The notes: generated from the sequence alone by a model not told the origin. DNA of 64,000 nt from Silurus meridionalis (GCF_014805685.1 NC_060892.1:9815490-9879489), one strand, 5' to 3'; shown: positions 27,801 to 42,107, counted from the first letter of the stretch. Numbers and translations are program-made.

Positions 27801-28438
27801 CTGCATCTGACTAGCATCATCTTTCGATATGCCAACCTTTATGCATTTTCTGTAGAAATTCTGCATTTTAATCTGCTATAAGTAATCTAAAAAAAAAAAA
27901 GTGTAGCGAATCAAGTCAGCTGATTTGTCAAGAGCAGCAGGCAGTGGGATGTGATACAGTGGTTACAGAATCAAGCTGTTGTGCTCTGGTTGACAAGCGG
28001 ATGAATCCGCTGAGCGACTATGAATTAAAATCAAATGCAACGGACATGAAATATGCTTGTCCCAGGCACCCCAAAGCTACTCATTTGTCCACTGGTGCAG
28101 TAGCGCAATTCTTGATTAAAGCTGCACCTGATCAAATTCAAAACTGACTCTCTCTTGTCTTTTAAAAGGCTTTCGAAATCTCTATCGCAGACTTGCAGAC
28201 TGGGTCACCAAGTCCATTCTCCCGGGCAATTAAACACAGGTTTCCTCAGCACCATACAACTGGAGCTGCAGTTAAAGGAGCAGGAGGATGGAAAGAGTAG
28301 CAGCAGGGCTTTTTTGGCATTCTGGTGGAGATGGTGGCGTGTCCGGAGGAAGAGGGTGTGTGTTTGGGAAAAGGCAGCTGCCACATTGCTTCAGCCTGAG
28401 CTGTGTGGAGAGACATGCTGAAAAAGAACAGAGGTTGT

Positions 28439-28580
<142 letters not shown>

Positions 28581-29999
28581 CACGCCCTTTTGCGTTTTTC
28601 CAAATCGCTCATATGTTTAGGACTTACTCATAAAGCTTACTTATTCTCTGCTTTAAATAATAAGTACATATCTGAGCAATTATATATTAAGGAGCTATAA
28701 ATGAGAAGGTCGAAAACCAAAAGAAAGAAAGTCAAAAATTTGGACATTTTCCTCTTCACAACTCAGTCATACAAAATACAGCACAGACAACTGACTGCAC
28801 ACAAGATTAACCTTGATATCAAGGTTGCATTATCAATTCCATGAGTCGTGGTATTTTCCCCAGATTTGGAATGACATTTTCAGACCCATGACAGCTAATG
28901 CTAATCCCGAACAATCAAACCAGAGGTCGGCTTTTAAATTGCTTGTGGAAATACTACAGCTAGGCTGTCTGGACAGAAATGTCCCTCAAGACATGAGATA
29001 CTTCGAATTGCCTATGCTGTTATAATAGGGGTGGGGGGAGAAACCCCTACTGTTTCAGTTAAATCAATTATTTATCATCTGTCAAACCTCTGCTTCAAAC
29101 TGTGAGCTTTAATGATGTGAAATTCTTCAAACAGCTTCAAAAGCATGGATTAAAGCTTGATTACTTGAACTGAACAATGACCCTCAGTGGTACATCTATT
29201 AAAATTTTTGAGGACAACACAACAGTGTGGGATGCGAGCGGTAGCTGTCGCAGACCAGATTTTTGACTCGAGCAGAAAGAGAAGAGGAAAGAAAAGGAAA
29301 AGTGGGGGTTGGGGAATTCGAGCGTCTCAATAAGCTCTGGAACGCGAAAATGAAGGGGTTTAAAAAGGCATGCTAATGGACTTCCTCATAGAACAGGTGT
29401 CAAGGCGCAATGAACTTGGCCCCCAAACCACCAGCGAAAACAGGAACGTAAGCACTGTAGCAAAGTCTTTGTATTGACGTTACCTTCCTGTCTATTGTGT
29501 TGATCTTTCAAGACGACCTCAGAAACATATTGACTTTCTAAAGCCGTGTCCATCCACACACAGCACACGACTTCCACTAAATCTGTCACTAATGTGTATT
29601 ACACCGTGTGATGAAAACACACGGGTCAATAAAAACAACACGCAGCAAGAAATGGCACACAGGGACAGGCTGGCAGATGAACAGAACCTAAATGAAACTG
29701 AGAACATTAGCACTTTGGCCTGATGCGTGTTCTCCGAATGGTGCTGCTAATCAGCCGAGCCTTGCACTTGGTCTCCAGTGACAATGTCCTATTATCCAGG
29801 GTCATTTTGAGCGTGGGGGAAATCTAACAGTGCGTGTTTGGATGGAAAGTGGCTATTTCAGTAGGAACAGGAAGTAAGAAATCTTTGGCAGCCTCCCAAG
29901 CCACCCATTTCATGTATGTCCTTTTTCTATTTCGGCAAAAGAGAACATTATAAACCAAGTGCTGACCGTTATTGACTAATCAGTTTATATTTGACCTTG

Positions 30000-30165
30000 T
30001 ATCCAAATCAACTTACAATTGATTCGAGATACAATCGACCAGTTATGGGTAAGGGAAGAAACCACAGTACTGTGACATCTTGCCTGTGCTGGGATTTGAA
30101 CTCTCAACCTTCCAAACATTAATCCAAATCCTTTACTTCTGAGCCACCCACATCCCCTGCTTTAT
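30000..30165 (-). mobile_element. tRNA-derived SINE copy, degraded
   Basis: It shares the head GAGTTCAAATCCCAGCAC and a degraded TAAGTTGATTTGGATA core with the copy at 13862, in the same orientation. Confidence 0.55.
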
Positions 30166-30384
30166 GTAATATGGATTTGCGATGAGAAATAGAGCAAAAC
30201 ATGCCCAAGATGCCTGAAGGTTTGGATGTCAGTCTAATAAAATAGAGCATAATATGAATATCCCATAAATGTAACCATAGGCAAACTAGATTTTAAGGAA
30301 GGAAGAGCGAGTTTATGGTGAGGAGAGCATAAAAATGCTGACGAAAATTTTACATAGTACATGGGAGTGAATGTTTTTCTTATC

Positions 30385-30660
30385 GGAAATGGTGGCTCAG
30401 TGGTTAAGGTTTCAAGACTTCAAGCAACTCATCAGAATGTTGCAAGGTTGAAATCCCAGCACTGTCAAACTGCCATGGAGGAGTCATTTGGCAAGACCCT
30501 TAACCCTCAAATGAATCCTGTCTCAGTTGGGATTTGCGCTCGATAAATCTATCAGCTAGAAAACAGAAGGATTTGTTTTTCCGTAAAGTTGTTATAGAAG
30601 GCCACCACTGTAAATAAGTGTTTCACTGGATATACAACCAATAAAATATTAGTCTACACG
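30385..30660 (+). mobile_element. tRNA-derived SINE copy (GGTGGCTCAGTGG type)
   Basis: The copy begins with an A-box-like GGTGGCTCAGTGGTTAAGG, then a B-box-like GGTTGAAATCC, the body phrase CAAGACCCTTAACCCTC, and ends near GTTTCACTGGATATACAACC. These phrases are typical of a SINE abundant in catfish and relatives. Confidence 0.65.
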
Positions 30661-31176
30661 ATTCTTGCTTGTAGTGCATTATCAATGACATATCTGTGTT
30701 GGATTTCAGCGTAACAGTTCCACCATCATATACATTGTATTAAAGTATCAAAAGCCTACATTATTAATTCTAAGTAGATGACTCCATGCAATCAAAAGCT
30801 GTGTGCTACCGTGACCCATCATTCTCCTGATTGAAAAAAGCAAACCACAGCATTGCTACCATAGACCACAACTGGCCATTTAAGCACCTTGAACTCGTAT
30901 TAATAATGAATGGTAAGGTGACAGATTTTTAAGCTAGACATCCCTTTCCCAGAATTTCTCTTCCATCCAAACCCTTTTTACCCAATACAAGATGCATGAT
31001 GCATCTATAAAAAAAACAAAGGGCCCTTAATGTCAGTGCCATGTTTAATGAAGCAACCATCGACAATCCAAGCCCTTGTTCTCCAGACTGCTTGGCACTA
31101 AAAAGGGCCTGTAAATGTAGGGAGGAGGTGATTCTAGTGTAGGCCCTCCACCTAATGCTTCTTCCTGCATTCGTTT

Positions 31177-31201
31177 AAAAAAAAAAAAAAAAAAAAAAAA
31201 A
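31177..31201. repeat. 25-base A-run
   Basis: An uninterrupted A tract about 200 bases before the AG array. Confidence 0.95.
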
Positions 31202-31396
31202 GCTGGCAAGGGCGTACCACACACCCAAACGTCACCCTGATATGTGTAAGTGGTAAGATGGGACATTCTGAGAAAACAACAAGTGAAAATGTGTTAAGAG
31301 AAATTTGATGTAATGGGTTAAGAGGTAGAGTACCGGGGCTGAAATAAAAGGGGTGCTATGGTCAGGCCACAAAGGGCCTCTTGTTTAGAACGTTTT

Positions 31397-31503
<107 letters not shown>

Positions 31504-32084
31504 CACTAAGATTTGGCAGAAGGCACAGAGAGATGGTTCGGGCCTCAAGTTGACTAGGCTGAGCCCTGAAGAAAACAGAAACTGCCGATATTCATTAGCC
31601 GCGCTCTGGTGAGGCTGCCTTTTGGCACAAAGATAGCAAGCAACCGCAGAGATTGCTCAGCTTGAGCTGTGTGCCTAGCGCGCTCCCTGTGCCTGCTGCT
31701 GCACGCAAATCCTGCGTCCAGCTGAACTGGCGCACACGGTCACACACCCCCTGTGCTTAGGATCGTACCAAGTGATACCTGACCTATATATACACACACG
31801 TCTGTGATTCATTAAGCTACTTCAGCAGCATACACTGAATGTGCCCTACGGCTTTTTTTTTTTTCGCAAAAGCTCATGCCTCAGGCACTTCGCTGAAGAG
31901 AAGACGTGAAAATGATGCCGCTGAAACAAATCCCGTGCTTACGGCTGCTATGAGAACTAAAGGGTGCAACTTTGCATTTTTTAACTGTGAATGGAAGCCC
32001 CTATTGTGATAATATGCATTTCAAGCATTCTCTTTTAGATGCAAATGAAACCAACCAATTACACTTGAGTAATGCATACTAATG

Positions 32085-32260
32085 AGGCAGAAGTGGTAGT
32101 TTGGATGCAAAGGCCACGAGTTCTAATCCCAGGCACTAACTCTGGGAACTTATGCAAGGCCTTTATCCCTCAGCTGTTTAGTTGTATTAAGTGAGATAAC
32201 AGTCATTTGAAATAAGGGGTCTGCCAAATACCGTAAATATAAATGCAATGAAGCTGTTAG
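32085..32260 (+). mobile_element. tRNA-derived SINE copy
   Basis: A head with GAGTTCTAATCCCAGGCA is followed by GCAAGGCCTTTATCCCTCAG and the tail GTCTGCCAAATACCGTAAAT, matching the family at 13862 in the opposite orientation. Confidence 0.6.
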
Positions 32261-32885
32261 TGTTTCTCGGTTAGATAAGGCTGCTAACCTGGGGTTCTAC
32301 TTGGTGTTAGAGAAACTCCTATGACGCCTTAGTTCCTGTTAAAGTCTGATGAAGTGATTAGCAACTAACCACATCCTCGGGTCATGGGCTTTGCTCAAGC
32401 AGAATGATTTCATCAATCAGAATGACTCCACACTTACTCCGGATTTCTTTCACATCATCTAGATTTACCACAAACTCGTGAAAACTGGCGAAAGTCACTT
32501 GCTTTAGCAAAATCAGCCTCAGCAAAGCAGTCTCCAAATAGACTAAATGAAACGAAATTGCTTTTGACTGTGCAAGAACCTCTACACTGAAATCTTATTG
32601 CGTCTCAGTTGCTACGGTTGCCTAGTTATTCAATAAGAACGCAGGACGCGGTTTCTGCAAAACTCACAAGACGGCTCCACATATCTGGTTGGTAAGAAAA
32701 AAATGAATAAAGGAAAAAAATGTTTACTATCAAAAGCTCATTTTAAAGAATGTAAAACGTTTATGCATGGATCCATAACAAACCGAGGGGTCAGAAGTCT
32801 ATCAGAAGAGGATCTCCATATAATCCGAAGTTTATATGAGTCATCCCACGAATTCAATGGGCTTTTCTTGTATGGTTTGACAAAT

Positions 32886-33119
32886 TTCTTTCGGCTTCTC
32901 CCGTTAGGGGTCGCCACAGCGGACCATCCGCATGTTTGATTTGGCACATGTTTTTACGCTGAGTGCCCTTCCTAACGCAACCCTCCCCATTTATCTGGGC
33001 TTGGGGCCGGCACTAAGGCTTGTGCAACCCTAATGGCTGGGGTTGGTTCCCTGAACGGGGATCGAACCCGGGCCGCAGCGGTGAGAGCGCCGCATCCTAA
33101 CCACTAGACCACCAGGGAA
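32886..33119 (-). mobile_element. tRNA-Glu-headed SINE with LINE-type tail and 19-bp target duplication
   Basis: Read on the minus strand, the first about 72 bases closely match tRNA-Glu(CTC), including the A box TGGTCTAGTGGTTAGGA, the anticodon loop CGCTCTCACC and the B box GGTTCGATCC. The body ends in CTGTGGCGACCCCTAACGGG and a GAAAGAA end, shared with the LINE at 52060. The insertion is flanked by the direct repeat CTTGTATGGTTTGACAAAT at 32867-32885 and 33120-33138. The intact duplication suggests a fairly young insertion. Confidence 0.9.
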
Positions 33120-34464
33120 CTTGTATGGTTTGACAAATAATAATCCTAAAAAGACCACTATAATACCACAGTCTGAAAAGAAAATGCAGCAGGTAATTAG
33201 CCAGTCACCTTTTGAAATTACATAATGTATTCAAGTAATACATGGATTATTCACCTTATTCAGAATACTCTGATTCGGACTATGACGTGAGCTACACCTT
33301 GATGTGAACTGAATTAGGACCTTGCAGGTTGTTTTTTTTTTACCCTCATCCGAGGTAAGTAGGTTGATGCGCTTTTCAGGAAAGAACGCAGGCCTTTATA
33401 TCTTCAGTCCAACAAGACTCACTAATGCTGCTTTTTGTGGTCATCTGACCAACTCGACAATCCTTGCTTGAAAAATAGGTCCTTACCCGTCTCACAGAAC
33501 ATTAAGAGTATTTACATAATTGTAACCTTTTTATGAATGAGGGTCTTGGACAGGATCAGAGGAACAGAGCGCTGTAACTTGGCCAGTCCCACATTAAAAG
33601 ATTGTCTTTGCCAATCAAATCACTGGTGAATCAAGAGATAAAAAAGGAGCAGTTTTCTCTGGCACACCATATTCAGGGCTGGATTAAGAAGTGTGTGCTC
33701 AGCAGTAATGAAAATAAAAGAGCAGAGTGGTCGGGACGAGAAACACTGTGTGCTAATTCCCGAACAAACACCAGATTAATGGTGAGCTCTGTGATGAAGC
33801 GCCTACAAACGGAAAACGCAGAACAGAAAGCAGCTCGAATAACTCGAGAAGTCCGACAGCGTATGGAAACCTGCCTTGCACCAACATCTCCCAGGGTGCC
33901 TTCAGGAATGCAGGGATGTGGACACAATGATGAGAATAAATGGAGAAACCTGAGATAAGAGTTTTGTTGGGCTCATCTTAGAATCAGGCCATATACATAT
34001 ATATACACACACACTTTTTTTGATTGCTAAACATCCCACAACCCACACAGAGGGAGCGTTTCAAGCCTCGTTCGGGTGCTCTTTGCGTACACTGAGCTTT
34101 TTAACCTCGGTTCCTGTATATTTTTAAATAAAACTAGTAAACATTAATTTGCTCCTTGTGGCCCTAATTTTAGCCTCCTGCCCGGGAGCAACAAAATAAC
34201 ACGTACATCAGCAGAGTGGCCACAGGATGGCTGAAAATACACCCGGTTTGCCACATGCACGACTGCCTGAAAGAGAGAGAGAGGGCAAAAGGAGGTAGAG
34301 AAGGGAGAGAAAGGGCAGTCAGGGCAGGGTGACGACACAGACATCTCATTCAAAATGCAAGACAGGGTATGTCTCTTTTCGATAGACATTCTGTCTGTGA
34401 AGGTACAAAAGTCCTGGACAGGCTTAAGAAATAGGTGCAGCCGAGATCGGATGAAACCTTATTT

Positions 34465-34468
<4 letters not shown>

Positions 34469-34501
<33 letters not shown>
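34469..34501. repeat. 33-base A-run
   Basis: An uninterrupted A tract; no retroelement head was recognised directly upstream. Confidence 0.95.
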
Positions 34502-34505
<4 letters not shown>

Positions 34506-35469
34506 ATTATAGAGAGTGCAGAAGCAGAGATTGACAGATCCCCAACACAGGCACCTGGAACAAGGAGATTTTTTGTCCTTTGTTTATTTATAGTTGCCTG
34601 GTAAACAAGTGGATTCGAAAAAAACTGAATGAAACCCTACTGACTTTATGAATAAAATAAATAAATAAATAGCAACACCATAAGAGATCATGAAACAAAT
34701 ACAACAGGCAGACCTCTCCACTTGAACCACAGTTACAGAAAAAGATGCTCTCAGACAAGTAATATCTTTCCCCCTTGATGCGAAGACAGAAGTGTTTATA
34801 ATTCTTACATTCTCTTAAGCTGCTTTGAAACAAAGTACCTTTTTCTTGCCAGAAAAGAAAAAAAAAAGAACATGCCAGAAGCATTTCAAAAGACACCATT
34901 TAAACAGGATAATGGTACTGTATTGATAAATGTCCTCTCTATGGATACTCGTGAAACACAGCCAAAACAGCACACTTGAAGACTACCGTCTCAGCAGACT
35001 AGCTAATCAATTTATTTATTACTATATATCATCCATCCACCCCCAACACCCTGATGCTTAATGTTCTAAAATTCATTAGCAATACTAATGATGATATACT
35101 TATTGTACAATAAAGCTCCGGTATGAACAGGAGTCTAGTTGCGAACAGGCAATACTGTACGTTTAACAAGCTCAGCAGGACAAATCTAATTAGGCCCCCT
35201 AACCATGAATCAGTCGTAAAATAAGCAAAGGGAAAGAAAGTTATGACGGTGATTTCTGGAACAGCCTACCAGAAAGCCTAAACAAAGCCTTGTAAAATAT
35301 GCCGAGCAATGCCGTGGAAAACAAAATGTCACCGGGTCAGCATGAGGAATCCTTCAGATACTTGTTTAAAAGCAGAATCTGGACATTCTTCAAAAAGACT
35401 GAGACAGAAGTTCCTGTTTTCAGAGGCCTGTCCAGGACAGACGTCATGCCAAAATACACAATCTGGACA

Positions 35470-35918
35470 AAGTTAATATACACCGGACATTCGTATGTTC
35501 TTTTTGATATCCCATTAGCCCCGTTTGCAATTATAACAACCTCCATTCTTCTGGGAAAACTAGATTTTAAAGCGTCATTGTGGAGATTTGTGCTCATTTA
35601 ACCACAATCGTGTTCGTAAAGTCAGATCCTGATGCAGAGTGAGGCGGCCTGAGGTGCTTCAAAAGGGTTGATGTCAGAGCTCTATAGCAGGCCACTCAAG
35701 ACCTTCTACTCCTACCCATGTAAACCAGATGTTTACAGAGCTGGCTTTGACCACATTGTCAGGCTGGAACAGGTTTGGGTCTTCTAGTTCGTGTGAAGGG
35801 TGCAACCAAATGACATCCTATAGAATTACGCGCCTCCAAATTTGAGTAACAGTTTTGAAAATGAACGTGCACGGCTTGAAAAACGGGTGTCCCAATACTT
35901 CTGGCTACAGTGCACATT
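35470..35918 (-). mobile_element. Tc1/mariner-like remnant, family A, longest copy
   Basis: GTGGAGATTTGTGCTCATTT, GCAGGCCACTCAAGACCTTC and CGGGTGTCCCAATACTTCTG mark the family in the order seen at 1618. A 199-codon minus-strand frame across the region runs partly through it but is not an intact transposase. Confidence 0.65.
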
Positions 35919-36520
35919 TTTAGAGAAGAGTGTTTTACTTCGTAGATTTGCTGAGAAGCACAAAACACATTTCTATAAACGTGCTGTAGAATGCAGATGG
36001 GAGGATCGCTTCCTGTATATGAATACATTTGCGAATGGAAAAAAAAACAAAACCAAAAAAAAAAAGAAAAGAAAATGCAATTCATCTGCACATCTTCATG
36101 AAGGACGCGAAAGGACGGCAGTGCTACTGCTGACGGGACGAGCACGCGAGCGTGGGCACAAGAAATCCTTTGTGGTTTCACTTCTGCTGCATCAGCATGT
36201 GGCTGAAATTCGACAATTTCCGCAACAGGGTGCTTATTCAAGACCTGTGCGATCTTAATGCTGGAACAATGCCTTTGCGTTTCTTGGAGGACGCAGTGGA
36301 TGCAGGGATTTAGTCTCATGCAACACTGGGCAGCATCAAGGCACAAATAATGTTGCACGGTAGTTTATTTTTTACAGGATTATCAACACAGGGTTTTGTT
36401 ATTCTGGACAATAAGATGTGAAAAAAACGAAAAGTATGCGAAAAGTATGATTAGCACTCTGCGAAAATGCAACGATCCCAGATATGACATCGGCTTTGAT
36501 TTAGAATAAACGTTATACAC

Positions 36521-36615
36521 GATAGGGACAAAAGTATTGGGATGCCTGACTTATCCCAGGTATATGTGGTTCTTCTCCAAACAGTTACACACAAAAAGTT
36601 GAAGGCACAAAAGCG
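36521..36615 (+). mobile_element. Tc1/mariner-like terminal fragment, family A, inverted
   Basis: ACAAAAGTATTGGGATGCCT and TGTGGTTCTTCTCCAAACAG are the terminal end of family A in the opposite orientation to the other four copies. Only about 95 bases remain. Confidence 0.6.
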
Positions 36616-36765
36616 CACAGAGACTACCAGGCTGTGAAAGAGCTACCGCATCACAACTATTTTCTGGGGAAAAAGCCTAGACATATAAATCAATTAATCA
36701 AACCATCCATCCATGGATCTATTGACAGCCAAAAAGCAAACTGTTCCTACATTAAAATGTCTTTA

Positions 36766-37030
36766 CATGAGTGAATAACACTGATCATCTCTACATCATG
36801 GCATCTGTTAGTGGGTGGAATATATTAGGCAGCAAGTAAAAATTGTGTCCTCAAAGTTGACGTGTTAAAAGCAGGAAAAATGGGCAAGCATTAGGATGGG
36901 GAGCGAAGTCTGGCCAGCGTGGTGTGATCCATCAAACAAGCTACTGAAGCTCCAATTGCTGAAGAAGTTAATTCTGTTGATGCTGACGGGTCAGGAGTGT
37001 TTTGGTAGCAAAAGGGGGACAGGCACAGTA
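36766..37030 (-). mobile_element. Non-autonomous DNA transposon, family B, inverted partial copy
   Basis: Read on the minus strand it carries TAGTTTGATGGATCACACCA-like decay plus TGCCTAATATATTCCACCCA and ATGATGTAGAGATGATCAGT, in the order of the other two copies. The central part is deleted. Confidence 0.5.
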
Positions 37031-40000
37031 GGAGGCAGGTGATCATAATGTCTGATCGGTGTGCATTATACATCTTGTGGCTGCCAGACGGTCTACAGTA
37101 ATGTTTTCAAAACCAAATTGGTCTGTGAAAAGTTTGGCCTAGACTATGTGAACAAAACAAAACAAAAAAAAACCTTATCTATGTGGCCATTCCACAATGC
37201 TGACTAAAATGAGAAACCAAGCAGTCGCCTCTAACAGCTCGGGAAAAGCCAAAAATCACACGCAGGACGCTCAAGGATACAAGAGAGTCCCAAATGCTTT
37301 CTACAATAAATAAGTCGAGACAAAACAAGACACAGGTGAGAAAATAACTGCAAAATAACGAGCTTGCCGGCAGAACCCGGGCTGCTTTACGCTTTTTTTA
37401 TTGCACTTTAGTGAGCTTTGAAATCGTTTAGTGGAAGCGTTTATGTCGGGGGAACAGCGGCTGTGAGATGAATGATGATGAATTGCAGGCCTTCGACAAA
37501 ATAAATAAATAAAAAAAAAACTCCCTCAGCCGGCGTGAATAAGCTCAGAGAAATCATACACCAGGTGCCATGACAACGAAGCCCAGCAAGCGAGGTGCAA
37601 AATGAGGAAGTTACAGGGGTTTTGAAACTGGCTTTACTACTTCACACTTCCATCACCACAATACAGCTTAACAGTCACACTCCTGCATCCACAAGCATTT
37701 TCTTCTTTCTTTCTACACTAGAGCTTCAAAATGCTTAGACACATACGTTACGAAACGATTCTGTCGAATTTTCTAAAATCTTTTTCATGTTGTTTGGGGG
37801 ATTAATTTTAATGGGAAACCGAGATATTGCAGATACAAACATGTACTGAATGAAACAAGTGATTATGCTGACTTTGCAGTGCAGTACCTTGCTACACTGC
37901 CCTTATACCTACATTATGTGACCTTTTATCTATTCTCGCCTCCAAAGTGGTCCTTTAGTCGTCAGATTCATGTACAAGCTCTGTAGAGATTTATATTGTG
38001 TTTAAAAAAAAAAAAAAATGGCAGATTTAAATTGTGATAATAGAAAAAGGTAACGATGGTGTAGCCTCTGTTGTATGACTAAACTGGATCTAGACCAGGG
38101 ATGGACTCTGATAAGATAAAAAAATATGTCCAACAGAGGATATAATTTCATACAAATGCCTACATATTACAAAAGAACACTTAGGTACAGAATTTTTTTT
38201 TTTACACAATCTTTCCCGAAGAACATTTTGCTTGAGGCACGAGATGCAATATTAACAAGATAACTGTGAATTTGTTTGTTTATTAAAAAAAAAAAAAGAA
38301 TAGCAGAAAGAGTAAGTAGAAAAATAATCTTTAAGAAACAGAGCAGACATGTAATTCATTTGTTTTATTATAACTGATTATTTAAACCAGGATTTTTCCC
38401 AACAAAACTTCTAATAAAAGCCCACGTAATCTACTTCGACATAACTACATCTCCTTTTACAGTGAATAATGCAGATATGCATGAAAAGCTACACGCAGGT
38501 CAGACTATAGCCTGGAGATAGATGACTGCGGACAGAAGTCAGGGAAAAACAGACTGAAGAGGTCCACAGCATCGTGGGAGGATTCTGAACTAGTGGGTTT
38601 AACACATGGCCGGGTGATGAGAGGTTACTTCACACTGGTAGGGGGCGACTACACCGGCCAAGGCCGACGTCTCTACCAGTGTGCTTTGTGCATAACCTCG
38701 CGCTACTGCTCTGGAGAAACGTGTCCCGTTTTAGACATGATCACAGAAAGCACTGATTTTGCATCTCAGCCTGAAATTAAGTTTAGGAAGCCTTTAGGTG
38801 GCAAGACGCAGCATCCTATACTCCTAGCCGCAGCAGCTGCTACACAAAGCTCGCTCATTACCCGCTTTTTAGAGGAAAGCGTTTTTGACTTAAGAGTCAC
38901 AAGCCACCGCTTTTTTGGAACGGCAAACGCCTTGATCTTTGAGGTCACTTTACAACGCGCCGTCTCTCTCAGGACTTGTTGAAACTCGCGATGCAGTAGG
39001 TCTTGGCCGTGTCTATAAAGGACTGAAGGCAAAATGCTCTGACGTTAATAGCAGGTTGCCCAGCTGTGCCGTCTCTAACCAGACCTGCTCAACTGCAATT
39101 AAAGCACACATCAAATGCACATTAAAGCCCCCACTGGTCCCAGGCATGAGGGAAAGGCTTTTTAGAAACCGAGCCGCCTCTCCAGGCACGTTCCACCTGC
39201 CAAATGCTGCCTGTCATTTATTCAGAGGCTTCTCATATCCTTTCAACCCTAATTTCATTTTGCCCATTTAGGAGCGCCACAGTCGTATTTACAGTGAAAG
39301 AGCATGTACACGCCTCGTCAAGTCAGCCAGAATGGAAAAGAGGTAATTCTGCCTAGATGGATGGCTTTAGTAGACTCGGTGCTTCAGGAAGACTTAGTGG
39401 GGAATGGGATACGGAGCAAATATGCAATCGTGGCTGCTGGAGAACGGCAAAGTACAGACTCTTCTTATTCACACAGACCCAAATGTTTATCCGAAGGCAA
39501 TGTGGAGAGGGGCGGAGAGAAGAGGCAGCCAAAACACTGAAAGCTCGACAGCATGCGAGTCGCATATCAATACACTTCAACAGCTTCCTCTCCGGGTCTT
39601 TACTGGTACGCACGAGCACAAGAGCCGTTCCATGAAGCAAGCTCTCAGCTATTCAACCCCATAGCAAAGTACTGTTAGGTCTGTTATACAGTACTGCTAC
39701 ACGGTCAGGGACCACAAACGGCAGAATAAGTAAGTAAGGACCAGACGCTAGTAGCAGGGCAAGAAATGTCAGAGATGGAAGACTTTTAAATGTCGATCTT
39801 CACAAAATTTCTGGTTGAAGAATTGACAATAAACAGGGTTTCTGCAGGGTTCACAAAGTAAAATTGACAAATGAATGAAAGTAGAATAAAATGTAAGATC
39901 ATGCATCAAAAACTGAAATGCAACACAACAAATCTAAAATGCTGCAAAAGCATTTCAATAAGCATTAGAGGCTACATCGGAAATCTTACGAAAAAAAAAT

Positions 40001-42107
40001 GAAAAACAGAATATTTAAAGATTAACTGTGCTTTTTATGCCTAGCCAAATGCATAACCATGGTGTCTGCTGTTCAGAGTCCATGACACTGGAAATCAGTA
40101 ATGTGATAAGTGCGAGTACAAAAACCAATCATTAACAGTTAACAATTAAAATTTAACAGCTTTCATTATTCAGTCGTGTTCATTTATTTTTTTCATCCAG
40201 AATTGAATATGACTGGCCTTTATGTTTAATATGACAACGTTATGTTGGTTGAGCAAAAATAATAATTAGAAAAAAATAACCCTTTAATAAGTCACTGTTT
40301 TATATGTATGCCTATAAATGGTCCTTGCTACTAGTGTAATAACCCCCATACATTAGTCACTTTAACCATCACCCTTGAGCACTTATCTGCTGGAAAGTGA
40401 GGAGTCCATGCTGCCAATCAACATCAGCCTCGAGCAGCCTGAGCCGGCTTTACACACCCAACATCTATCTGCATGCTGGTTAGAACAATGTCATGGCTTA
40501 AACTGTCAGTCACTTCATTCTCCCTACATCATCCAGTTTTTGGGGACTAAGCATATATTATTAGAAAAGGAAAGTGTGAGCACTATGTGAAAATTAGCAG
40601 TCCTTCAAGCTCAGTGGACCACAGGCCATACCCTTTGTTTCTATTCCCCTACTCCATTGAGCTTTATAAACTCACTGGGTTAAAGATCACCTTGACAAAA
40701 CGACCCACAGGAAGTAATTTCTTATTCACAATTCCGCTTTCGCAAATTTGCTCTCTCACGTCCTTGAGCGTATTCATACTTGGCCTGACCGTCTCTCGAC
40801 TGTCAGAAACGTTGCTAAGGAAATGGGATGTATTTATAGTGGTATTCCTTTTTTTTTTTTTTTCTTCCCCAAAGAAATAAACCGTTCTGAATCAGCAGTC
40901 CCCTGCAGCTGTGAATGAACCAGTTGACGAACAAAGCTGTTGTTGTTAAGCGCACTATTCTCATTCGGAGAGAAGAAAGCAAGCAGATCATTTAAACACA
41001 AACGTAAAGATATAAAGCAGTGGCTGATAAAGGAGCTGCGCTGGTTAATGGCTTTCAGGGAGTTTGCATGGAGGGGCAGGGGGTGTTGTTTTTTTTTTTT
41101 GCCAAAGCTGCAACCTATAATTTTCAATCACCCAAACAGCAGTTCTGAGAGGTTGTAAAAAAAGAGCTGATTTTAGAACAATGTGTACTACAGTCGGATT
41201 TCACATGGCAGCGACGCTTCCCTTATTCCATATTTGCGAGTTGACCTTTAGTTTCCTGAATTTATCTGCATATTACACAAAGGGCTGATTCTTGAAATTG
41301 GCATGAGGGAAAAAAAAAATTGCAGCCTGCTGAACAGACAGCGATTGACATGCGTTGAGAACATCTATGGCCTTTTGCATTAGCAGGATATTCATTGTCC
41401 TTGTCTGCAGGAAGCAAGGCGACTTTGTCTTGGTGTGCAAATTGGATCAAGTCAACCCTTATTTATAGAGCGCATTTTACACTGCAGAATTGCTTTGCAT
41501 CAAGACTTATCGTAACCGTAGAACACAAAATTAAAACTGTACATTACATGTAACCCAGCTTTAAAAACACTCAGTGTGGGAGAGACCATCATGTTAAAAG
41601 GTAGACTGCTCCAGGGAGGAGAAGCAGCTTTACAGAAAACACACAATCACCTTCAGATTTACAGCGTGAACATATGGCTGAAAAGCCGCCTTAGTTCTTG
41701 CACTCGGCTTTGTTCTACCTAAAGATACTTGGTAGGTGGTCTTCCCTGGAGCCACTATCTGTATCCTTATCTGCTTAATGCTCCAATCAGTCTCATCTGA
41801 AACTGGATCCAATTACTAATCCAAATATTGGGCATAGCATTAATGGAAGTGTGGAATTTTAGAGTAAAATGGCTTTGAGGAGATTTTTTTTGTTTGTTTA
41901 CTCTTAATGCAATTGGTAAACACTGGTTTAAAAAAAACTTAGTGGGAAGGAATGATAGGAAGTTTGCATAGTGGATGTTCATTGATTAATTGATTGATTT
42001 ATTGAATGATTGACAGACAGAATTCTTACACTATACTGAATAACAAGTCTAAACATTGTTGTTAGGGATGTAAGCCAATGCAATCACCTCCCGTCCCCTC
42101 AGCTCAC
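37031..42107. other. Mostly unique intronic stretch next to chsy1 exon 2
   Basis: No gene was recognised. There are A-runs (about 38003-38017, 38285-38297), a CTCF-like TGGTAGGGGGCGA at about 38637-38649, and a possible dispersed-repeat fragment at 41452-41640. Confidence 0.5.

Noticed and set aside
33048..33119. Functional tRNA-Glu(CTC) gene
   Set aside because: The tRNA-like part is very good but is fused to a SINE body and LINE-type tail and flanked by a target duplication, so it is the head of a retroposon. Independent transcription was not excluded.
35759..36358. 199-codon minus-strand frame
   Set aside because: Its distal part overlaps the family A Tc1-like remnant and the rest has no family resemblance or splice context.
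38593..38982. 129-codon plus-strand frame
   Set aside because: No recognisable motif, and both strands are equally open there, as expected from composition.
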